DNA of 64,000 nucleotides from Pontibacter sp. E15-1. Its GTDB lineage: Bacteria; Bacteroidota; Bacteroidia; Cytophagales; Hymenobacteraceae. Of the stretch, positions 34,041 to 43,592 are shown one piece after another (the first letter of the stretch is position 1; each line of letters starts with the position of its first letter). The DNA is taken from the NCBI RefSeq assembly GCF_022601975.1, contig NZ_JAKVIR010000033.1:1-64000 (forward strand), in the 5' to 3' direction. Below the pieces are notes generated by a model. It saw only the letters and a list, made by a program, of their open reading frames with translations, was not told the DNA's origin and ran no database searches. The position numbers and the translations under genes are program-made.

Positions 34041-35654
34041 ATGGCTACTAAATACATTTTCGTTACAGGCGGCGTAACTTCCTCCCTTGGTAAAGGCATC
34101 ATTTCCGCCTCTCTTGCTAAACTGCTACAGGCAAGAGGCTTCTCTGTAACTATTCAGAAATTCGACCCTTACATCAATATCGACCCGGGTACCCTGAACC
34201 CCTACGAGCACGGAGAGTGCTTCGTGACGGAGGACGGCGCAGAGACTGACCTTGACCTGGGCCATTACGAGCGTTTCCTCAACACACCCACATCACAGGC
34301 AAACAACGTCACCACGGGCCGCATCTACAACCACGTCATCACTCAGGAGCGTGCCGGTGCCTATTTGGGCAAGACGGTGCAGGTGATTCCGCATATCACG
34401 GATGAGATCAAGCGCCGCATGCTGCTGCTGGGCGATACGGGCGAGTTTGACATCGTGATCACGGAGCTGGGTGGCTGCGTGGGCGATATCGAGTCGTTGC
34501 CGTTTATTGAGGCCCTGCGCCAGCTGCGCTGGGAACTCGGCGTGCACGAGACCTGCGTGATCCACCTGACCCTGGTACCCTACCTGCGTGCCGCCGGTGA
34601 GCTGAAAACCAAGCCAACCCAGCACTCGGTGCGTGCCCTGTCTGAGGCAGGCGTGCAGCCCGACATCCTGGTATGCCGCTCTGAGCACTCTATTCCGGCG
34701 GAGATGCGCCGAAAGATCGCCCTGTTCTGTAACGTGAAGACCAACTCGGTGATCGAGTCGCTAGACGCGGAGACCATCTATGACGTGCCGCTGCTGATGC
34801 GCAAGGAGAAGCTGGACGAGCGCGTGATCAGCAAGCTGAAGCTGCCGCACAAGATGGAGCCAAACCTGGACAGCTGGAAAGAGTTTCTGGGCCGCCTGAA
34901 GAACCCGACCGCCGAGGTGAATATCGCCCTGGTGGGAAAATACGTGGAGCTGCCGGATGCCTACAAATCCATCATTGAGTCTTTTGTGCACGCGGGCTCC
35001 GCCAACGAGTGCAAGGTGAATATCAAAACTTTCCAGTCGGAGAACATCGCCACAGAGAACGTGGCCTCGCTGCTGCAGCAGATGGACGGCGTGCTGGTGG
35101 CCCCCGGCTTTGGCGAGCGCGGCTTTAAAGGAAAGCTGGAAGCGATCAAGTTCGTGCGCGAAAACAATATCCCGTTCCTGGGCATCTGCCTGGGCATGCA
35201 GTGCGCCGCCGTGGAGTTTGCGCGCAATGTACTGCAACTGGAGGGAGCCGCCTCCACCGAAATGGACCCGAACACGCCATACCCCATCATCGACATGATG
35301 GAAGATCAGAAACAAGTGACCCAAATGGGTGGAACTATGCGATTAGGTTCCTATACTTGTGAACTAAAAAAGGGCTCCAAGGCTTATTCTGTATATGGCA
35401 AGCCCAAGATTTCGGAGCGCCATCGCCATCGTTACGAGTTCAATAACAAGTTCTTAGCTGACTTTGAGCAGGCCGGAATGCTTGCCTCTGGCATCAACCC
35501 CGACACGGGCCTGGTGGAGGTGATCGAGCTGCAAAACCACCCGTGGTTTGTGGCGGCACAGTACCATCCGGAGCTAAAAAGCACGGCCCTGGCCCCCCAC
35601 CCGCTTTTTGTTAAGTTTGTGAAAGCGGCCATTAACTACGCTAAATCTAATTAA
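34041..35654 (+). CDS. pyrG: CTP synthase
   Basis: A 537-residue enzyme that makes CTP from UTP, ATP and glutamine. The N-terminal synthase domain begins [17 protein letters not shown] and includes [20 protein letters not shown]-like residues and [10 protein letters not shown]; the C-terminal glutaminase domain has the nucleophile Cys383 in FLGICLGMQ and the catalytic His/Glu in QYHPELKS. Length is typical. yidC starts 36 nt downstream in the same direction, so the two are probably co-transcribed. Cytoplasmic, essential in most bacteria. Confidence 0.97.
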   Translation: [537 protein letters not shown]

Positions 35655-35690
35655 GCACAATACACACAATCACAATTCAACTACGAGTAA

Positions 35691-37523
35691 ATGGATAGAA
35701 ATCAAGCAATTGGCTTTGGATTGATTGCCATACTGCTGCTGGCTTACTCCTTCTTCTTTTCGGCGAAGGATGAGCCCGTGAAGCAAACGGCACTGCAGGA
35801 AACGGCCAAGGTAGCACCGCTGCAAGCAACAGACACAGTGGTGGCCGACGACTCGCTGGCTCAGGCCAACAGAGCCAACGCTCTGGGCGCTTTTGGCGCT
35901 GCCGCAAACGGAGAGGCAACCACCACCATACTGGAAAACGAGAACATCCGGGTGACCTTCAGCTCCAAAGGCGGTCAGGTGGAGGAAGTGCTCCTCAAGA
36001 ACTACAAAACCTACCTGGACGAGCCGCTGGTGCTCTTCGACAGCGAAAGCAGCAAGACGGATGTGGCGTTCCGCACCAACGACGGGAAAACGGTAAACCT
36101 CTCTGATCTGTACTTCACGCCCTCTGACGCGAAAAGCGTAAAGGGCAAAGATGATGTGACCGGCAAGACGATCACCTTCAGGGCCCAGTTGGGCAACGGC
36201 CAATACATCGAGCAGGCCTATACCCTCTTCGACGAGAGCTTTATGTTGGGGTATAACCTGGACTTTAAGGGACTGGACAGCCAGATCAGCGGCAACACCA
36301 TGACCTTTACCTGGAGCGACCAACTCAAGCAGCTCGAGCGCGACATCAATCAGAACCGCCAGAAGTCAACCATCAACTATTATACGTCAGACGAGTCTTT
36401 CGAAAAGCTTTCTATCTCGGAGGGGACGGAGACCGAAACCATCGAGCAGCCCATCAAATGGGTGGCTAACAAGCAGAACTTCTTTACGGCCGGAATCATT
36501 GCCACCAATCAGTTCGCCGGCGCGAAATTGGAGTCGACTGTTGACCCGGCTGACTCGTCGGTGGTGAAGACGCTGGCTTCTCAGATTCTGATCCCGACGC
36601 AGGACGTGCTGTCGGGCAAGGGCGAGTTCATGTTCTACTTCGGCCCCAACGACTACAAGATACTCAAGCACATCGGGTATGATTTTGACCACAACCTGGA
36701 CCTGGGCTGGGGCATTTTCTCCTACGTAAACAAGTGGCTCATCATCCCGGCCTTCGACTTTTTGGAGAATTACTTCAGCAGCTACGGCATCATCATCATC
36801 CTGCTGGTGCTCTACATCAAAACCATCCTCTTCCCGCTGACTTACAAGTCGTATGTGTCGATGGCAAAGATGAAGGTGCTGAAGCCGGAGATCGACGCGA
36901 TTAAAGAGCGCAACGAGGGCGACATGCAGAAATCGCAGATGGAGACGATGAAGCTTTACTCGGAGATGGGCGTGAACCCCGTCAGCGGCTGTATCCCGAT
37001 GCTGCTGCAGATCCCGATCCTGTTTGCGATGTTCAACTTCTTTCCGAACTCCATCGAGCTGCGCCAGGAAGCTTTCCTGTGGGCTACAGACCTCTCCACT
37101 TACGATATCTTCGCGAAGCTGCCGTTTACCATACCGTTTTATGGTGACCACGTGAGTATGTTCACGCTCCTGATGACGGGCTCCACGATCCTGTATACCT
37201 GGTCGAACAACCAGGTGAACACCATGCAGGGCCCGATGAAGTTCTACAGCTACCTGATGCCGCTTATCTTCATGTTCGTGCTGAACTCATACCCTGCAGG
37301 TCTTTCGTTCTACTACTTCATGTCGAACATCGTGACCTTTGGCCAGCAGGCCGCCATCCGCAAGTTTGTGGATGAGGGCAAGATCCGGGCGAGACTGGAA
37401 GAGAACAAGCACAAGATCAAGGAGAAAAAGAAATCAGGCGGCCCCTCTTTCACAGAGCGGATGCAGGAGGCCATGCGTCAGGCATCTGACAAAGAGCAGC
37501 AGAAGCGCAAGGCTAAAAAATAA
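35691..37523 (+). CDS. yidC: Membrane protein insertase YidC
   Basis: A 610-residue insertase of the Gram-negative type: an N-terminal membrane segment (about residues 8-24), a large periplasmic beta-sandwich (about 50-340), and a C-terminal five-helix core beginning near WGIFSYVNKWLIIPAFDFLE, with KSYVSMAKMKVLKPEID, NPVSGCIPMLLQIPILFAMF and YSYLMPLIFMFVLNSYPAGL. The lysine-rich tail (KEQQKRKAKK) fits ribosome contact. YidC inserts and folds inner-membrane proteins alone or with Sec. It shares a transcript with pyrG and ends at a textbook terminator. Confidence 0.97.
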   Translation: MDRNQAIGFGLIAILLLAYSFFFSAKDEPVKQTALQETAKVAPLQATDTVVADDSLAQANRANALGAFGAAANGEATTTILENENIRVTFSSKGGQVEEVLLKNYKTYLDEPLVLFDSESSKTDVAFRTNDGKTVNLSDLYFTPSDAKSVKGKDDVTGKTITFRAQLGNGQYIEQAYTLFDESFMLGYNLDFKGLDSQISGNTMTFTWSDQLKQLERDINQNRQKSTINYYTSDESFEKLSISEGTETETIEQPIKWVANKQNFFTAGIIATNQFAGAKLESTVDPADSSVVKTLASQILIPTQDVLSGKGEFMFYFGPNDYKILKHIGYDFDHNLDLGWGIFSYVNKWLIIPAFDFLENYFSSYGIIIILLVLYIKTILFPLTYKSYVSMAKMKVLKPEIDAIKERNEGDMQKSQMETMKLYSEMGVNPVSGCIPMLLQIPILFAMFNFFPNSIELRQEAFLWATDLSTYDIFAKLPFTIPFYGDHVSMFTLLMTGSTILYTWSNNQVNTMQGPMKFYSYLMPLIFMFVLNSYPAGLSFYYFMSNIVTFGQQAAIRKFVDEGKIRARLEENKHKIKEKKKSGGPSFTERMQEAMRQASDKEQQKRKAKK

Positions 37524-37542
37524 CACAGTGCTTCTCATACCC

Positions 37543-37577
37543 AAAGGCCTCTCCCTACCCGGAGAGGCCTTTTTTTT
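37543..37577 (+). terminator. Rho-independent terminator after yidC
   Basis: AAAGGCCTCTCC-ctaccc-GGAGAGGCCTTT followed by a run of T; 12-bp perfect stem with a 6-nt loop, 20 nt after the yidC stop. Confidence 0.95.
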
Positions 37578-37610
37578 GGCTGCAGCCGCCGCCCATGCGT
37601 ATGTAAGGCT

Positions 37611-38213
37611 ATGTCATACCCACGAACACTGCAAAACTTTATGGCGCTTGCAGCGCTCAGCGCTGCCATGCTCAGCTGCCAGCCGCGCTCCGAAGAAGAG
37701 GAGAACAAAGCCAGCACCCACCCAAAACTGGAAAAGCAACTGGCCCGGAAAGATGTGAAAATGCCCGTAACGGGCGAGGGAAATGCGGACCTATACCAAC
37801 GTTACCGCATCACGATGGAGCAATACCATACCAGCGGAGAGCACGACGTGCACGATATGTACAGCGGCCGCATGGCTCCTCTGGACGTGAAGAGTCACCC
37901 GGATGCGCGCACGCACCGCATTGTCCTGACAGAAGCCTTGCAGGAGGGCGTGAACTTTGCCGGAAAGTATACCATTGTTTCGGTAGAGTGCGGAGCGAAT
38001 TGCCAGACGCATTATGTGATCGACCGCCAGAGCGGAAAAGTGCTGGACAAGCTGCAAGGGCACGGCAGTGCCAGTTACAGCCCCAATAGCCGTCTTTTTG
38101 TGCTGGATGCCCCCGACTCTACCGTGAATTTCTCGACCTGTCCCGATTGCCAGCCGAAGGCATACACGTTCCGTGAAGGCCACTTTATACCCTTACAAAC
38201 CGAAACGCCATGA
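37611..38213 (+). CDS. Lipoprotein of unknown function
   Basis: A 200-residue product, not recognised. The N-terminus has a hydrophobic segment ending AAMLSC, giving a lipid cysteine at residue 23; an internal ATG (residue 11) is an alternative start that would give a shorter signal peptide. The mature domain has two cysteine pairs, VECGANCQTHYVID and FSTCPDCQPKAY, and a SASYSPNSRLFVLDAP stretch that could be a single propeller-like or beta domain. The cysteine pairs might form disulfides in the periplasm. Its stop overlaps the start of the next lipoprotein gene (ATGA), so the two are translationally coupled. Confidence 0.75.
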   Translation: MSYPRTLQNFMALAALSAAMLSCQPRSEEEENKASTHPKLEKQLARKDVKMPVTGEGNADLYQRYRITMEQYHTSGEHDVHDMYSGRMAPLDVKSHPDARTHRIVLTEALQEGVNFAGKYTIVSVECGANCQTHYVIDRQSGKVLDKLQGHGSASYSPNSRLFVLDAPDSTVNFSTCPDCQPKAYTFREGHFIPLQTETP

Positions 38214-38728
38214 GCAAGACCCGACACAGTATAAACCGAGGGCGCAGCCACAGCTGGCTTTTATTGCTGCTGCTCGCCCTGATGGCGGCGGGATGCTCCA
38301 AAAGCGCCGCCCGGCAACAGGCCACAACCGGGCAAAAGCCTGCCGAGCCAGTGCTGCTCTTCCAGAAAACACCTTGCCTGGGTCTCTGCCCGGCTTATAA
38401 CGCTACCATCTATCAGAACGGACAGGTGGCGTACGTGCCTTTCCGGAACGCGCTGGCTCAGGATACCCTGCAGCTGCAGCTTACGCCGCAGGAGGTGCAA
38501 CAGTTCACGCAGAAACTGAATGACCTGGCGTATACAACCCTCCAAAAAAGCTATTTATCCGACTGGTCCGACATCTCTTCCACATACCTCACTTTCTATG
38601 CGCAAGGCAAGCAGACGAAACGGGTGAAGCATGAGGAAGGCGGGCCCGAGCGCCTTATTCAGTTCATCGCGTGGCTCGACGAACTGCTGCAGCGGCACGC
38701 AAAAGACAAAAGCAACCCGACCTATTAA
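38210..38728 (+). CDS. DUF6438-type lipoprotein
   Basis: A 172-residue lipoprotein. The signal peptide ends LMAAGC, followed by a Gln/Ala-rich linker and a domain opening with QKTPCLGLCPAYNATIYQNG, the PCxGxCPxY signature of DUF6438-like proteins. No enzymatic role is established for this family. The 4-nt overlap with the upstream lipoprotein gene and similar envelope targeting suggest that both products act together, perhaps in one complex; this is inference. Confidence 0.78.
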   Translation: MSKTRHSINRGRSHSWLLLLLLALMAAGCSKSAARQQATTGQKPAEPVLLFQKTPCLGLCPAYNATIYQNGQVAYVPFRNALAQDTLQLQLTPQEVQQFTQKLNDLAYTTLQKSYLSDWSDISSTYLTFYAQGKQTKRVKHEEGGPERLIQFIAWLDELLQRHAKDKSNPTY

Positions 38729-38756
38729 ATGACAGAAAGCCTGATGTATAACCGGG

Positions 38757-40412
38757 CTACAGTTTGCGGACCCGCTCCAGGTTCAGGGTGTTCATAGGGT
38801 TTGGCTCCAGACCCACGATGTTCGGTTGCGTGAGCCGGACCACTTCATCATAAAACAACACGATAACCGGGCACTCCTCCACCACGATCTGATCCATCTG
38901 CTGGTACAGGCTCCAGCGTTTTTTCACATCCCGCTCTAGCTTGGCCTGCTCATACAGCTGGTCGAAGGCCGCATTGCTGAAATGCGTCTTGTTAGGCCCG
39001 GCAGGAGAGAAATTCTTGCTGTAAAAGAGCGCAAGGTAGTTCTCCGCATCCGGGTAGTCGCCCAGCCACGATTTCATGAAGAAAGGTGCGCGGCCGTTGT
39101 CCACGGTCTCCTGGTGCGCCGGGGCCTGGTTGATGTCGATTTGCACCTGCGCCCCTACCTCCGCCCATTTCTTCTGCATGTACTCCGCCAGTTCCTTGTG
39201 CTCCTGAACTGTGCTCAGCCGCATCTGCAAGGGATGTTGCGCACTGTACCCAGCCGCTTGCAACAGAGCGATGGCCTTGCCGGGGTTATAGGCATACCCT
39301 CGCACGAGGCTGTCGTTGTAAGAAGGCAGCGAGGGAGGCACCATCCCTGAATGGCCGGCAATCCCGATGTTGTTGCGGAAATAGGCGATCATCTCTTTCT
39401 TGTTGATGGCATAGTTCAGGGCTTGCCGCACACGTTTGTCGCGCAGAGCGGGGTTTGCCTCCTTCAGCTTCGCGGAATCCAGCTGAAACCCAATGTACTC
39501 GGTGTTCAGGTAGGGTACCTTTTGCACCGTGAACTTGTCTTTGAAATCCTCCTGCACGGTACCGTCGTTGTTGAGAATCAGGTCGCGGGAGCCTTCTTTT
39601 ATACCCGACAGAAAGTCCAGCTTCCCTTGCATAAAGGTCAGGAACTCAGACTTCTTATCGGTGATGAATGAAACCTGCACTGCATCCAGGTATGGGAGCC
39701 GCTTGCCCGCCGCGTCCACTTTCCAGTAGCTAGGGTTTCGGAGCATCACGATGGCGTTTCCCTCGTCCCAGAGATTGAACCGGAAAGGGCCGGTGCCCAC
39801 CGGGTTCGCCCTGAAGTCCTTGCCATACCGCATGACAGCCTCGCGGGGCACCACGTAGGCATAGGGCATGGTCAGGATCTCAAGGAAGGCGATAAACGGG
39901 GCTTGCAGGTATACCCGGAAGGTACTGTCGTTCAAAGCCAGAAAGGCCGTGTCGGAGATGGCGCCCGTGGCATCCGCCAGCACTTTGTCGTTGAACACCC
40001 AGGCGCCGGTGCTGGCCGTGGCGGGGTCCACGATGCGGTGGAAGCTGTAGGCAAAATCCTGCGCCCTGACCCTCCGGCCCTTGCCCCCCGGAAAGGCCTC
40101 ACTGTCATGGAAATACACATCGTCGCGCAGATGAAAGGTATAGGCCATACCGTCGGGCGACACTTCCCAGCTTTTGGCGATGGCAGGGCCTGTTTTCAGC
40201 TCCTGATCCAGCTCCACCAGGCCGTTGTAAAGCTGGGTAGTGGCCCAGATGTTGGCCTGGTTGCGGGCAAAGGCCGGATCCAGCGACGTGAGCGCCTCCG
40301 CCTGATTATACCGAAACACTTTTTTATCCGTTTTACTTTCGCCAGCCTCAGTGCAGGAGGCAAAAAGGCCCACGAGTATGTATAAAAATATGCTGTGTGT
40401 ACTAACTTGCAT
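38757..40412 (-). CDS. ABC transporter substrate-binding lipoprotein, oligopeptide/nickel type (SBP family 5)
   Basis: About 551 residues from MQVSTHSIFLYILVGLFASC, a signal peptide with lipid cysteine at residue 20. The mature part is a cluster C solute-binding protein: LTSLDPAFARNQANIW, LVELDQELKTGPAIAKSWEV, YTFHLRDDVYFHD, NPVGTGPFRFNLW and LRDKRVRQALNYAINKKEM are classic OppA/DppA-type blocks. It should bind peptides or a similar ligand in the periplasm. No permease or ATPase gene is adjacent, so its transporter is encoded elsewhere or it works alone. The start at 40412 is preferred because the upstream 23 codons are not signal-like. Confidence 0.9.
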   Translation of the reverse strand: MQVSTHSIFLYILVGLFASCTEAGESKTDKKVFRYNQAEALTSLDPAFARNQANIWATTQLYNGLVELDQELKTGPAIAKSWEVSPDGMAYTFHLRDDVYFHDSEAFPGGKGRRVRAQDFAYSFHRIVDPATASTGAWVFNDKVLADATGAISDTAFLALNDSTFRVYLQAPFIAFLEILTMPYAYVVPREAVMRYGKDFRANPVGTGPFRFNLWDEGNAIVMLRNPSYWKVDAAGKRLPYLDAVQVSFITDKKSEFLTFMQGKLDFLSGIKEGSRDLILNNDGTVQEDFKDKFTVQKVPYLNTEYIGFQLDSAKLKEANPALRDKRVRQALNYAINKKEMIAYFRNNIGIAGHSGMVPPSLPSYNDSLVRGYAYNPGKAIALLQAAGYSAQHPLQMRLSTVQEHKELAEYMQKKWAEVGAQVQIDINQAPAHQETVDNGRAPFFMKSWLGDYPDAENYLALFYSKNFSPAGPNKTHFSNAAFDQLYEQAKLERDVKKRWSLYQQMDQIVVEECPVIVLFYDEVVRLTQPNIVGLEPNPMNTLNLERVRKL

Positions 40413-40435
40413 CCGTCTTTGTGGGCAAAAAAATG

Positions 40436-40443
40436 TATCTTTG
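40436..40443 (+). promoter_or_regulatory. Bacteroidota -7 box for the MBL-parAB-dapB-lepB operon
   Basis: TATCTTTG fits TAnnTTTG and ends 53 nt before the first ATG of the operon; a TTTG at about 40418-40421 lies at a suitable distance for the -33 element. Confidence 0.6.
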
Positions 40444-40496
40444 TGCAAGGACCGGGCATCTTGCGCGGGCCGCCAAAACACTAAAATAGCAACATT

Positions 40497-41177
40497 ATGA
40501 ATATAACGTACTACGGACAGTCTTGCTTCTTATTTGAAATTGACGGGCATCGCGTGTTGTTCGATCCCTTCATTTCGGGAAATGAGCTTGCCTCCCAGAT
40601 AGACGTTTCGGCCATAAAGGCAGACTTCATCCTGCTCTCGCACGGCCACCAGGACCACGTGCTTGATGCCGAGCAGATAGCGCGCGCCAACAACGCCACG
40701 ATAGTGGCCATCCATGAAATTGCCAGCTGGTATGGCAGCAAGGGAATCGAGAAGACGCACCCGATGAACATCGGCGGCAAAGTAACCCTACCCTTCGGCA
40801 CCGTGAAGATGGTGACCGCCATCCACTCCAGCACCCTGCCCGACGGAACGAGCGGCGGGGTGGCGGCGGGCTTTGTAGTGGAAACCGAGCACAAAACGTT
40901 TTACTTTGCCGGCGACACGGCCCTCACCTACGACATGAAGCTGATTCCGGAGCAGTATGACCTGGATTTTGCGTTGCTGCCGATTGGTGATAACTTTACC
41001 ATGGACATACACGATGCCGTGCTGGCTGCCGATTTTGTGCAGACAGACACGTTCATCGGGATGCACTATGACACCTTCCCCTACATCGAGATAGACCTGG
41101 AGGAGGCGAAGGAAGTGGCCAAACTGGCCGATAAAGAACTTATACTAATGGAGATAGGTCAGACGATTGACCTATAA
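40497..41177 (+). CDS. Metallo-beta-lactamase-fold metal-dependent hydrolase (UPF0173 type)
   Basis: A 226-residue MBL-fold protein of the UPF0173 group. The dinuclear metal site is LLSHGHQDHVLD (His49, His51, Asp53, His54), with further ligands in VTAIHSS, FAGDTALTYD and IGMHYDTFP. These small hydrolases are widespread and their substrate is generally unknown; the fold suggests a phosphodiester or ester/lactone. It is the first gene of a six-gene operon, ending 7 nt before parA. Cytoplasmic. Confidence 0.88.
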   Translation: MNITYYGQSCFLFEIDGHRVLFDPFISGNELASQIDVSAIKADFILLSHGHQDHVLDAEQIARANNATIVAIHEIASWYGSKGIEKTHPMNIGGKVTLPFGTVKMVTAIHSSTLPDGTSGGVAAGFVVETEHKTFYFAGDTALTYDMKLIPEQYDLDFALLPIGDNFTMDIHDAVLAADFVQTDTFIGMHYDTFPYIEIDLEEAKEVAKLADKELILMEIGQTIDL

Positions 41178-41184
41178 GGCTTGA

Positions 41185-41967
41185 ATGGGAAAAATAATTG
41201 CGGTTGCAAACCAAAAGGGTGGCGTTGGCAAAACCACCACGGCCATTAACCTGGCAGCGAGTTTGGCAGCATTTGAATATAAAACGTTACTTGTTGACGC
41301 GGACCCGCAGGCAAACGCCACCTCGGGCCTTGGGTTTGACCCCGACACCATCACCAGCAGCATATATGAGTGCATGGTGGATGACGTGAAGGTGGAGGAC
41401 ATTATCCTGCAGTCGCCCAACATCGCGTACCTGGATCTCATCCCCTCCCACATCGACCTGGTCGGGGCTGAGGTGGAGATGATCACCGTGCCGAACAGGG
41501 AGGAAAAGATGCGTGAGGCGCTTCGCCCCCTCAAGGAGCGCTATGACTTCATCATCATAGACTGCTCACCCTCACTGGGTTTGATCACGGTGAACTCCCT
41601 GACCGCCGCCGACTCGGTGGTGATCCCGGTGCAGTGCGAGTACTTTGCGCTGGAGGGGCTTGGCAAGTTGCTGAACACGATCAAGATCATACAGTCGCGC
41701 CTGAACATGGACCTGGCGATTGAGGGCATACTCCTGACGATGTATGACGTGCGCCTGCGCCTGAGCAACCAGGTGGTGGAAGAGGTGAAAACGCACTTTC
41801 AGCAGATGGTGTTCGAAACGATCATCCCGCGCAACGTCAAGCTGAGCGAATCGCCGAGCTTTGGCATACCTGCCCTCCTGCACGACGCAGAGAGCAAGGG
41901 AGCCCTGAGTTACCTGAACTTGGCCCGTGAAATTGCAGAGAAAAACAGCGTCGCGCTGGAAAAATAA
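41185..41967 (+). CDS. parA: Chromosome partitioning ATPase ParA/Soj
   Basis: A 260-residue Walker-type ATPase. The deviant Walker A motif is [16 protein letters not shown] (about residues 9-24) with the signature lysine [14 protein letters not shown] and the Walker B region [18 protein letters not shown] follow. With ParB it moves or positions replication origins. It is directly followed by parB (14 nt) in the usual chromosomal order. No parS-like inverted repeat was recognised within the pair. Confidence 0.95.
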   Translation: MGKIIAVANQKGGVGKTTTAINLAASLAAFEYKTLLVDADPQANATSGLGFDPDTITSSIYECMVDDVKVEDIILQSPNIAYLDLIPSHIDLVGAEVEMITVPNREEKMREALRPLKERYDFIIIDCSPSLGLITVNSLTAADSVVIPVQCEYFALEGLGKLLNTIKIIQSRLNMDLAIEGILLTMYDVRLRLSNQVVEEVKTHFQQMVFETIIPRNVKLSESPSFGIPALLHDAESKGALSYLNLAREIAEKNSVALEK

Positions 41968-41981
41968 CACCTTACGAGTAC

Positions 41982-42896
41982 ATGTCTGACAACAAGAATT
42001 CAGCAGCCAAACGCAAAGGAGGCCTCGGCAGGGGCCTCGGCTCCCTATTGGAGGGAAATAAGTATACCGGCAAAACCGAATCTTCCACGCTAAACGAAGT
42101 TAATACCATCGCAGACATCGCCATAGACCAGATCCAGACCAACCCATACCAGCCCCGGACACATTTTGACCAGGGGGCACTGGAGGAACTGGCCGAGTCC
42201 ATCAAAGTACAGGGTATCATCCAACCGATCACGGTGCGGCAGCTCGACCAGAACACTTACCAGCTGATTTCGGGAGAGCGACGGTACCAGGCCTCTAAAA
42301 TCGCGGGGCTCAAAGAAATACCGGCCTACATCCGCAAGGCCGACGACCAGCAGATGCTGGAGATGGCCCTGATCGAGAACATCCAGCGGGAAAACCTGAA
42401 TGCCATCGAGATCGCCCTCTCCTACCAGCGCCTCCTCTCGGAGTGCAGCCTGAAGCAGGAAGAACTCGGCGAGCGCGTCGGCAAGAAGCGCACCACGGTT
42501 ACCAACTACCTGCGCCTACTCAAGCTGCCACCGGATATTCAGATCGGCCTCCGCGACAACCTCATCAGCATGGGCCATGCCCGCGCCCTCATCAACATCA
42601 ACACAGTAGAGCAGCAGCTGGACGTATACAAAGAGGTGGTGGCCAAAGAGTTATCCGTGCGCAAAGTGGAGGAACTGGTCCGCAACCTCCAAAATGCTAA
42701 CAAGAAACCGGATGCCCAGCAGAAGCTGAGCTTCAACAAATACGACGAAGAGCTGAAAGGCGTGGAAACGAAGCTTTCCTCCCAGTTCGGCACTAAAATA
42801 CTGGTTAAGGCCAATAACGAGGGAAAAGGGGAAATCAAGATCCCGTTCCTGACAGTGGAAGAGCTTAACCGGATTCTGGAGATTTTAAATTACTAA
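41982..42896 (+). CDS. parB: Chromosome partitioning protein ParB/Spo0J
   Basis: A 304-residue ParB. After a basic N-terminus (KRKGGLGRGLGSLL) comes the nuclease-like CTPase domain with IQTNPYQPRTHFDQGALEEL and the arginine patch ISGERRYQASKIAG, then the helix-turn-helix LKQEELGERVGKKRTTVTNY that recognises parS, and a C-terminal dimerisation region. ParB spreads as a CTP-driven clamp around the origin. The pair's presence suggests chromosomal location, though the origin itself is not identifiable here. Confidence 0.95.
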   Translation: MSDNKNSAAKRKGGLGRGLGSLLEGNKYTGKTESSTLNEVNTIADIAIDQIQTNPYQPRTHFDQGALEELAESIKVQGIIQPITVRQLDQNTYQLISGERRYQASKIAGLKEIPAYIRKADDQQMLEMALIENIQRENLNAIEIALSYQRLLSECSLKQEELGERVGKKRTTVTNYLRLLKLPPDIQIGLRDNLISMGHARALININTVEQQLDVYKEVVAKELSVRKVEELVRNLQNANKKPDAQQKLSFNKYDEELKGVETKLSSQFGTKILVKANNEGKGEIKIPFLTVEELNRILEILNY

Positions 42897-42905
42897 CACT
42901 GCACG

Positions 42906-43592
42906 ATGAGGCTACAGGCTGGCTTTTTGTTTTTGCTGCTGGGTATACTGTTGTACCTCGCACCTGCCACCGGATATGGGCAGGTGATTACCGAAGGGCC
43001 CGACTCTGTGCTTGTAGAAGTGCCTGACACGCTGACAAAAAAAGAGGGCTTCTTCCTGGCCAACTTTAAGGTGAGCAGCTTAAAAGACCTGGACCGCCCC
43101 ACCAAAGCCGCGCTTTGGGCCGCAGCCATACCTGGTGCCGGCCAGTTTTACAACAAATCCTATTGGAAGATGCCACTTGTCTACGCCATGGGTGCGGTGC
43201 TGGGATATTATCTTATCTACAACAACAACCAATACCAGAGTTACCGTGTGGCCCTTATTAAGCGCATAGACGGTGACTCGACCACCGTGGATGAATATGC
43301 CAATCACTCCACCCTGGGTGTACAGAACGGCACGGAGCCGGGCTCTTTTGCTGTCCGCAATCTTGAATACCGCCGAGATGGTTACCGCCGCAACCGCGAC
43401 TTGACCATCCTGCTTTCGATTGGGGCATATGGCCTGCAGATTGCAGAAGCCTACGTGCACGCGCACCTGAAGGAGTTTGACGTGAGCGACGACCTGGCCT
43501 TGCGGATGCAGCCGAACCTTATACCGGTTGCAGGCACTCCCACTGGCATCACGCCAGCCCTGACCTTAACACTTTATACCCGATCTAAATGA
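42906..43592 (+). CDS. DUF5683 domain protein
   Basis: A 228-residue exported or membrane protein with a signal-like segment at residues 5-25 ending YGQ. The DUF5683 core includes RPTKAALWAAAIPGAGQFYNKSYWKMPLVY and a following membrane stretch (AVLGYYLIYNNN). The PGAGQFYN-type motif is shared with small membrane proteins of unknown function. In Bacteroidota this gene is habitually found next to parB and dapB, a useful phylum marker. Its stop overlaps the dapB start by 4 nt. Function unknown. Confidence 0.85.
   Translation: MRLQAGFLFLLLGILLYLAPATGYGQVITEGPDSVLVEVPDTLTKKEGFFLANFKVSSLKDLDRPTKAALWAAAIPGAGQFYNKSYWKMPLVYAMGAVLGYYLIYNNNQYQSYRVALIKRIDGDSTTVDEYANHSTLGVQNGTEPGSFAVRNLEYRRDGYRRNRDLTILLSIGAYGLQIAEAYVHAHLKEFDVSDDLALRMQPNLIPVAGTPTGITPALTLTLYTRSK

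Noticed and set aside
41185-42896. Search for parS sites or an origin of replication near parAB
   Set aside because: No parS-like palindrome or DnaA-box cluster was recognised by eye in or around the pair.
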